Translations under genes and position numbers: made by a program
Part shown: in pieces, positions 58,200 through 64,000 of the stretch
How the letters are laid out: each line of letters opens with the position of its first letter
How positions within the stretch are numbered: the first letter of the stretch is position 1
Source: Capsicum annuum
Lineage: Eukaryota; Streptophyta; Magnoliopsida; Solanales; Solanaceae
Direction: 5' to 3'
Assembly: GCF_002878395.1 (NCBI RefSeq)
Contig: NW_025856403.1
Span: 202,637-266,636, forward strand
DNA: 64,000 bases
The notes under the pieces: model-generated
Told to the model about the DNA's origin: nothing
Databases searched by the model: none
Seen by the model: the letters and a program-made list of their open reading frames with translations, nothing else

Positions 58200-58398
58200 A
58201 TACCTCCCCGAATAGCTAATACCCATTGAATGATAACGATCAACCTCAACTTGTTAATCCCTTGAATGAGAACTGTGTCTTATGCTAAGTTTCGGGCGGC
58301 CTGTTAGGCGTTACTCTAAGAAGTGACCGCAAATATATAGGCCAGTAACTTGGCTGCAGTTTCGCATCAGCAGGGAACTGACTTAGCTGCTGCTAGGA
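58200..58398 (+). pseudogene. gag: GYP-F gag N-terminus
   Basis: Codons at 58200 read ATA-CCT-CCC-CGA, so the start ATG has decayed to ATA. The rest follows the Gypsy gag N-terminus with several stops: AKFRAAC, EVTANI, ASNLAAVSHQQGTDLAAAR. LTR-G interrupts before the capsid domain. Confidence 0.75.
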
Positions 58399-59287
58399 TG
58401 TAATACCCTAATTTTCTGAACTAGAATGCTACACGGTGATTATGACCTCGAAGGACCATAAGCTAACCCATGATTGATATTTATATCTATATACTACATT
58501 ATATACATAACATCCGGAAACATGAACATGAAAGGCCATAACATTTGAACTGAATTAACGTCTGAGAACAAAATGTCTGAAAAAGGTATAAAAATACCAA
58601 AATAAGTCATAAATACTGAAAATAATGAGATCTAAATATCTAATCTGACATCTATTCTGAAAGCCTCTAATTGAACTAAATAAAGAGTTGAAGGAAAATG
58701 TCTCCAACTAACTCCATCTAGCAACTGAATAGTAAATGTTGCAATAATCATATCGTCCTTGAATGAGAAGGACATACTATAAACTCTAAACACTGGAATA
58801 CTACTGCTATCTGGAGCTCGTGCCTCTAAACCTATGGTGTAATATAAGAGAAAGCACCATAGAGCAAATGTATCAGTACATCTGAATGTACTGAGTATAC
58901 GAGTAAGGTAGGCTAAATGCAAAGGGTTATATGGATGAACAATGCTAACTAATATAAATGTGAAAATACATACATGCATAAACAACTATACCAGAACTCG
59001 TGATGATGCTGACTATTGAGTCTGAATACTGATGATAAGACTTTACTGATACTAAGGTACTGAATAAATTATTGACTATTTTTGACAATTTAAATTATAA
59101 AGAACTGGTTTGAATGACTGTGTCTAGCAGTCCTAAAATTGAATAACGGTAATGTAAACTATGACAGCTGATATAGCTGATATAATTGTAATGATTAGAC
59201 TAATTGATATAACCAATGAGCGACTGTATCTGGCAGTCTAAGTTCTGATGGAACTATCTGAGTTCCATTCTACTTGGAGTAACTAAA

Positions 59288-59482
59288 TCTGAGATCAGTC
59301 CTATGTAGCGAGTGATTATGCGTATACTAATAATAAGAATAATTTGACTTAGTCTGAGATCAGTCCTATCTAGCGGGTAATCTTTAAATCTAATAATTCT
59401 GATACTGATTAATCATAGTTGAGATTAGTCCTAGCTAATGGGTGATTTTGAAGTATATTTATAATGATAACCATTGACTGTA
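59288..59482. repeat. 65-bp tandem repeat, three units, in LTR-G
   Basis: TCTGAGATCAGTCCTA words begin at 59288 and 59353, with a diverged GTTGAGATTAGTCCTA at 59418, exactly 65 bp apart. Related shorter words continue to about 59830. Confidence 0.75.
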
Positions 59483-61201
59483 TCTAACAGTACTGAATTT
59501 GTACTACTAAGCTGAGTTGACTGGGTCTGACAACCCTGATTGTATAACTAAAATAATGGGATGTGTTCATCTAACCGATATGCCCCAAGCTAAGATGACT
59601 GGGGTCCAATCTCTCCCCTGACTAGAAGGGTGTCAGTACTACCCCACCAGTAAAGACATCTAATGTGGAGTCAGTCCTAGTCTAGTGGATGACTCTTGGG
59701 ATCAGTCCTATACATATAAATGTACTAACGGGTCAGCCCTGAGTATATCAGTCCTATCTAATGGGTGACATCTCTTACCTACAATGGCAAAGTAGTTCTG
59801 GCACCTAGGGATTGCGTCTAAGGATCTCAGTCCTATTCTAGCGGGTGAGCCCCCATCCCTAGGTTCACTCGGTGCTAAATCCTACTCTCATCTAAAAGAC
59901 ACTGAACTGAATAACTGGGTTGAACTAAATAACTTAACTTAACTAATTTACTGAACTGGTATTGATTAACTGAACTGATGCTAGTGGTATTGTTTAGCGA
60001 AGCTAAAACTCAGTTTACTGGATTCCGATGAGGAACAGAAATAATGAGTTCTAAGGATTGATTACGAGTACTGAAGTTACAGAGATTTACCGTGATTACT
60101 AAGGTTACTGAGCATTGAGATTACTGATAATACTAAACTACTGAGATTACTGAGTTTTCCTGAGTCACATGACTGACTGATTTCTATAGATCAGGGCTCG
60201 ACTGAGAGTATCGTGAAAATATGACATGGCTCTAGGCACACAACTATATTTTTTGGGTACAAGTACCCCCAGGACTCGATGGAAGAAAACTGAGACACAT
60301 AACTAACTTGATCAGAAGAGTAGAGTCCATAATCCACAGTATCATAAATAAGGGATTTCATACTAAGCATGGTTCTCAACAATCTATTTCATGGAAGAAA
60401 ATTTCATACAACATGTATATACTTGCATAGATTTCAATATCATGCTCATTACATATTACAACCGCAATCCATAATATCATAACTTGAGGAATTTCAGGAA
60501 GTACATGGGTATTCTACATCTTGTACATGAGTACGTTTTGCAAGTAAGCATAGTATAATTCCATAAGACTAGTTCATGAGTAATCCAACAGTGTTGACAA
60601 GACACATTATCAACATGGATGACATTGAATCATAGAGGCCTACCATGAATCCTTTACTTAGTCACAATTTAGCTATAATGCATAATTTATAGTATCTTAG
60701 GTATTTTATCAAACACCTTACATGCACTCTTTAAGGCATAGGTATATTTATAAACTTACACCACTTTAATCTACCCAAATTCATGGGTTCCAACTATATG
60801 ATCACAATTTTCCTGGAAGTTCATCAAATTCCCACTATAACACAAACCACAAACAACAACACGAATATAACCATATCACCACAAAACATTCATAATTTTG
60901 TTATCAAAGATTGATTCTTGAACTCCACGAACGAAAGGGATTTGTGGATGAACACTACGCATACCTTAATAGCGATGAAATTATTGAAAGATTGGACCTT
61001 CAAGCTTGATTATGCAACTCAAGTAGTTTTTCTCCTTCTTATGCTCTTGGATAATGAACTTAAGATGTTAATAGGGTTGTAATATGATTAGAAGCTATAA
61101 ATTTCGTGATGTTAAGTATTGGGACATGTAAGAAGTGTTGAAAGACTTAATTATCCTCCAAATAACTCAAAAACTAAGTGTTTTTGTTGCTGAAATCATA
61201 A

Positions 61202-61216
61202 GTGTGCGTCGCACAC
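61202..61216. repeat. CpG palindrome at the LTR-G/TRIM-H border
   Basis: GTGTGCG-T-CGCACAC, 7-bp perfect arms around one base, six bases left of TRIM-H. It belongs to the CpG tract type seen in the other LTRs. Confidence 0.7.
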
Positions 61217-61380
61217 CTCATCTGTAATGACATGGCCCGAGGCCTTGGCCGCGACGAGCATCCCGAAATACATAGGCTCGAGATATACCTACCACTCCCC
61301 AACCCACTAGTGATATTATCCGCTCTAGGCCCAGGCCCACACGACTTTAAAATGCGTCACTAGGGAGTAAGGCTTTCTCA

Positions 61381-61390
61381 CTTATATACC
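61381..61390 (-). promoter_or_regulatory. TATA-like box, TRIM-H 3' LTR
   Basis: GGTATATAAG on the minus strand. The 5' LTR has ATATATAAAT at 61776-61785. Confidence 0.5.
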
Positions 61391-61602
61391 CAGCATCCCT
61401 CTTGTGTTTTGTCGATGTGGGACTCCTTCCTAACTTGGGGTGTTACATACACCCTCCCTTACGAACTCAACATCCTCGCTGAGGTTTGCCCCACCGAATG
61501 GGATTTTCCTAAACTTAGGACTGAGGTTTGCCCTGCCTTACCGGGATTTGCCTATACTCAATTTGAACTCTGGCCCACATCGACAGAGATGTCACAGGAT
61601 TT

Positions 61603-61614
61603 GCTCTGATACAA
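61603..61614 (-). other. TRIM-H primer-binding site
   Basis: TTGTATCAGAGC on the minus strand, one base from the tRNA-Met complement. It points away from the GYP-I PBS on the other side of the same LTR. Confidence 0.75.
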
Positions 61615-61847
61615 TTCTATCACGACTCGGCCTGAGGCCCTGGCCTTGACGGGCATCTCAAACCACACAGGCCCGAGATATCCCTACCACTCCCCAACCC
61701 ACTAGTGATATTTTCTTCCTTGGGTCCAAGCCCGCACGGCTTTAAAATGCGTCACTAGGAATTAAGGCTTTCTCATTTATATATCCAACATCTCTCTTGT
61801 ATTTTGCCGATGTAGAACTTCTTCTTAAGTTGGGGTGTAACATACCT

Positions 61848-61859
61848 TGGTATCAGAGC
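61848..61859 (+). other. GYP-I primer-binding site
   Basis: TGGTATCAGAGC, perfect, followed by CTAAGGTTTTAAGGTGTCCT as in GYP-F. Only five bases separate it from the end of TRIM-H, and no LTR of its own is visible upstream. Confidence 0.95.
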
Positions 61860-62056
61860 CTAAGGTTTTAAGGTGTCCTAGGGAGTCTGACAAGTCATGT
61901 TAAGTAGAGTCTTGATCATCGGTGTGTAGTGAGCTACATCTATGAGCAAGAGGCTATAAGACGTTTTAGGAAAAAGTGTGATTCTTTCTTTTAGAATTCT
62001 ATTATGCTTAAAGTGTCTCTCTCTACTATTGATTCGTTCTCTCCTCTTTCAGAAAT
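61860..62056 (+). other. GYP-I leader with acceptor-like site
   Basis: Leader related to that of GYP-F. It ends TCTCTCCTCTTTCAG (AG at 62051-62052), four bases before the gag ATG. Confidence 0.7.
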
Positions 62057-64000
62057 ATGCTTTCACGTCGAGCGAGAAGAAATAATGATTGTCTGGGAAT
62101 TCTGTGTCACCCAAGAGTCATTTTATCTCTTATGTCAAAGCTAGAAAACTTATTTCCAAGGGGTGTATTTACCATTTGGTAAGAGTCAAAGACACTAAGT
62201 CTGAGACTCTAACTCTCCAATCAGTTATCGTCGTTAATGAGTTTTCTGATGTCTTCCCAGATGATCTCCCAGGGATACCTCCTGATATAGAGATAGAGTT
62301 TGGGATTGATATTTTTCACGATACTTAGCCTAGTTCTATTCCTCCTTACCATATGGCCCCTGTAGAACTTAAGGAGTTGAAAGAGCAACTCAAAGATCTA
62401 CTAGATAAGGGTTTCATAAGGCCCAGTGTTTCTCCTTAGGGTGCTCCTGGATTGTTTGTGAGAAATAAAGATGGCTCTTTGCGTATGTGCATTGATTACC
62501 GCCAACTGAATAAAGTCACCATAAAAAATAAGTACCCCCTTCTGAGAATAGATGAGTTGTTTGACCAATTGCAAGTTGCAAGTTATTTCTCAAAGATAGA
62601 CCTTCGTACCGGCTATCATCAAATCAAAGTTAGGGAGTGTGACATCCCGAAAATCACTTTTCGAACTCGTTATGGCCATTTTGATTTTCTTATTATGTCT
62701 TTTGGGTTAACTAATGCCCCAGTAGTTTCATGGACCTCATGAATCGAGTGTTCAGACCATATTTAGATATGTTTGTCATAGTGTTCATCGATGATATACT
62801 GGTGTACTCCCGTAGTGAGGATGAACATTCTGATCATTTTCGAACTGTCTTGCAAACCCTTAGAGATCATAAGTTGTTTGCCAAGTTCAGTAAGTGTGAG
62901 TTTTGGCTAAGGTCAGTTGCTTTTTTGGGTCATATCATTTTTTTCGAGGGTACTAGAGTTGATCCCTAAAAGATCGAAGCTATTAGAAATTGGCCTAGAC
63001 CAATTTCTCCGACTGATATCTGAAGTTTCTTGGGTTTAGCTGGATATTAACTCTATTTTATTAAGGGTCTCTCCTCTATAGCATCTCCTATGACTCGGTT
63101 GACCCAAAAGAAAGTAAAGTTCGGGAGGGTCTCTCCTCCGTTTAGTAGAGTTTTTAGGAATTGAAGACTTGACTCACTTCAGCCCCTGTTTTGACTTTGC
63201 CTGATAGTGTTAATGGTTTTATAGTGTACTGTGATGCTTCGAGAGTTGGGTTAGGTTGTATATTAATGCAGAAGGGTAAGGTGATAGCTTATGCTTCTAG
63301 ACAGTTGAAACCCTATGAGAAAAATTACCCCACCCATGACCTTGAGTTGGCTGCTATTGTGTTTGCTTTGAAAATCTGGAGATAGTATTTGTATGGTGTT
63401 CATGTTGATGTTTTCACTGATCATACGAGTCTGCAGTATGTGTTTACCCAGAGAGAAATGAATCTTAGGCAGAGACGATAGTTAGAATTTTTAAAGGACT
63501 ACGATATAAGTGTGTTGTACCATCCGGGCAAGGCCAATGTTGTGGAGGATACCCTAAGTAGAGTGTCCATGGGTAGTGTTTCACATGTGGTAGAAGGTAA
63601 GAAAGAGTTGACTCGTGATGTACATCATTTGTCTAGATTAGGGGTTAGCTTATTTGACTCTGCTGAAGGTAGTATAGGGGTTCATATTAGTTCCAAATCC
63701 TCCTTGGTTTTGGAAGTGAAGGAAAAGCAATACTTAGATGCTAGTTTGGTCAGACTAAAAGAGTCAGTCAAGGACCAAAAAGTAGAGGTTTTCTCCCAAG
63801 GGGGAGATGATGTGTTGAGATTGCAGGGTAGATTGTGTGTCCTGAATGTTTATGATCTGAGACAGAGGATTATGCCTGTAGCGCACGGGGCGCGATATTC
63901 TATTCATCTTGGTGCCACCAAGATATATCGAGACTTGCGGGAAATCTATTGGTGGAGTGGCATGAAGAAAGATATAGAAGCATTTGTAGCTAAGTGTGCA
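62057..64000 (+). pseudogene. pol: GYP-I gag stub fused to pol (RT, RNase H, integrase start)
   Basis: ATG at 62057 gives a basic gag N-terminus (LSRRARRNN), which near 62090 joins, out of frame, the end of the protease domain (KARKLISKGCIYHLVRVKD). Most of gag and protease is thus deleted. RT follows: [43 protein letters not shown], then a one-base deletion near 62720, then the catalytic FIDDILVYS (intact FIDD, about 62785-62797), KCEFWL and FLGH. RNase H is at 63191-63590 ([49 protein letters not shown]). The integrase zinc domain begins at GATKIYRDLREIYWWSGMKK and the window ends inside it. Stops lie at 62326, 62437, 62967, 63019, 63383 and 63479. Ty3/Gypsy, probably a chromovirus of the Tekay/Del type. 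Confidence 0.9.

Larger units (their letters stand above)
55556..58398 (+). mobile_element. GYP-F, Ty3/Gypsy element, 5' part
   Basis: Inserted in the GYP-E LTR. 5' LTR 55556-57989, PBS 57994-58005, leader, and the first about 200 bp of gag; LTR-G interrupts at 58399. Leader and PBS resemble those of GYP-I. Confidence 0.85.
58399..61222 (-). mobile_element. LTR-G, LTR related to LTR-L, truncated
   Basis: On the plus strand it begins TGTAATACCCTAATTTTC, and GAATGCTACACGGTG (58427-58441) matches the inverted end of LTR-L. It includes the segment GGTGTCAGTAC and CTCACTCGGTGCTAAATCCTA-like text, and the donor-like AAG/GTATGCG (GT at 60964-60963). Only about 260 bp lie beyond that site against about 695 bp in LTR-L, so the 5' end is missing at the TRIM-H border. 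No internal region is seen. Confidence 0.8.
61223..61842 (-). mobile_element. TRIM-H, miniature LTR retrotransposon
   Basis: Two LTRs of about 225 bp (61616-61842 and 61223-61447) around 168 bp. Read on the minus strand: LTR starting TGTTACACCCC, a PBS (TTGTATCAGAGC at 61614-61603), a short non-coding centre with a 42-bp tandem duplication (units at 61479 and 61521), a purine tract (GTAAGGGAGGGTG, 61462-61450) and the second LTR starting TGTAACACCCC. Each LTR has a TATA-like box and the words CCCACATCG and GACGCATTTTAAA found in dicot TRIMs. There are no genes. The immediate flanks show no matching target duplication. Confidence 0.8.

Noticed and set aside
61223..61842. TRIM-H as a Cassandra-type element with 5S rRNA in its LTR
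   Set aside because: I see no 5S internal promoter sequence in the LTR; the terminal words and CCCACATCG fit other dicot TRIMs.
1..64000. Endogenous plant pararetrovirus fragments
   Set aside because: Every RT or RNase H fragment sits next to a Copia or Gypsy integrase, LTR or PBS. No movement-protein or coat-protein motif was seen.

Overview
This window is nuclear DNA of a flowering plant with a repeat-rich genome. The style of its long-LTR Ty3/Gypsy elements, its SIRE-like Ty1/Copia element and its TRIM-like element suggests Solanaceae; that is inference from family resemblance, not proof. The sequence is AT-rich. I find no intact host gene, tRNA, rRNA or CRISPR array. Nearly everything that can be named is retrotransposon, and every element is decayed by stops, frameshifts or lost catalytic residues.

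Left part (1-40487). A solo LTR (LTR-1, 31-2315) comes first. Then follows a nest four insertions deep. COPIA-A (minus strand, 2358-40487) is split inside pol by element D (minus, 3943-37651). D holds GYP-K (plus, 6652-14548), the remnant LTR-J (plus, 14549-16299) and the large non-coding element LARD-B (minus, 16788-37480). LARD-B's own right-hand LTR holds the solo LTR-L (plus, 22627-25184) and COPIA-C (plus, 27171-36584). For LTR-1, L, C, B and D I can point to 5-bp target-site duplications, perfect or with one mismatch. The insertion order is therefore fixed: A, then D, then B, then L and C.

Middle part (40488-49186). This is about 8.7 kb of AT-rich DNA without a retrotransposon body. It holds a 1.4-kb fold-back element (44707-46093), a probable MITE remnant, several small tandem or direct repeats and one weak exon-like stretch near 47011-47470.

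Right part (49187-64000). GYP-E (minus) carries a degenerate gag between two LTRs. Its right LTR is broken by GYP-F (plus), whose gag is cut by LTR-G (minus), which is in turn truncated at TRIM-H (minus). TRIM-H abuts GYP-I (plus), a gag-deleted Gypsy whose pol runs off the window inside integrase.

Four patterns stand out. (1) Every copy of the long LTRs that retains the region carries a perfect-looking 5' splice donor at the same relative place. All three gag starts in the window follow a pyrimidine-rich TTTCAG, so a leader intron removing U5, PBS and leader is plausible. (2) Otherwise unalignable LTRs share a box of about 70 bp; in five of the seven copies a CpG-rich hypervariable tract follows directly. 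(3) The LTR of TRIM-H is flanked by primer-binding sites pointing in opposite directions. (4) Both LTRs of GYP-K carry a 37-bp minisatellite, with different copy numbers.
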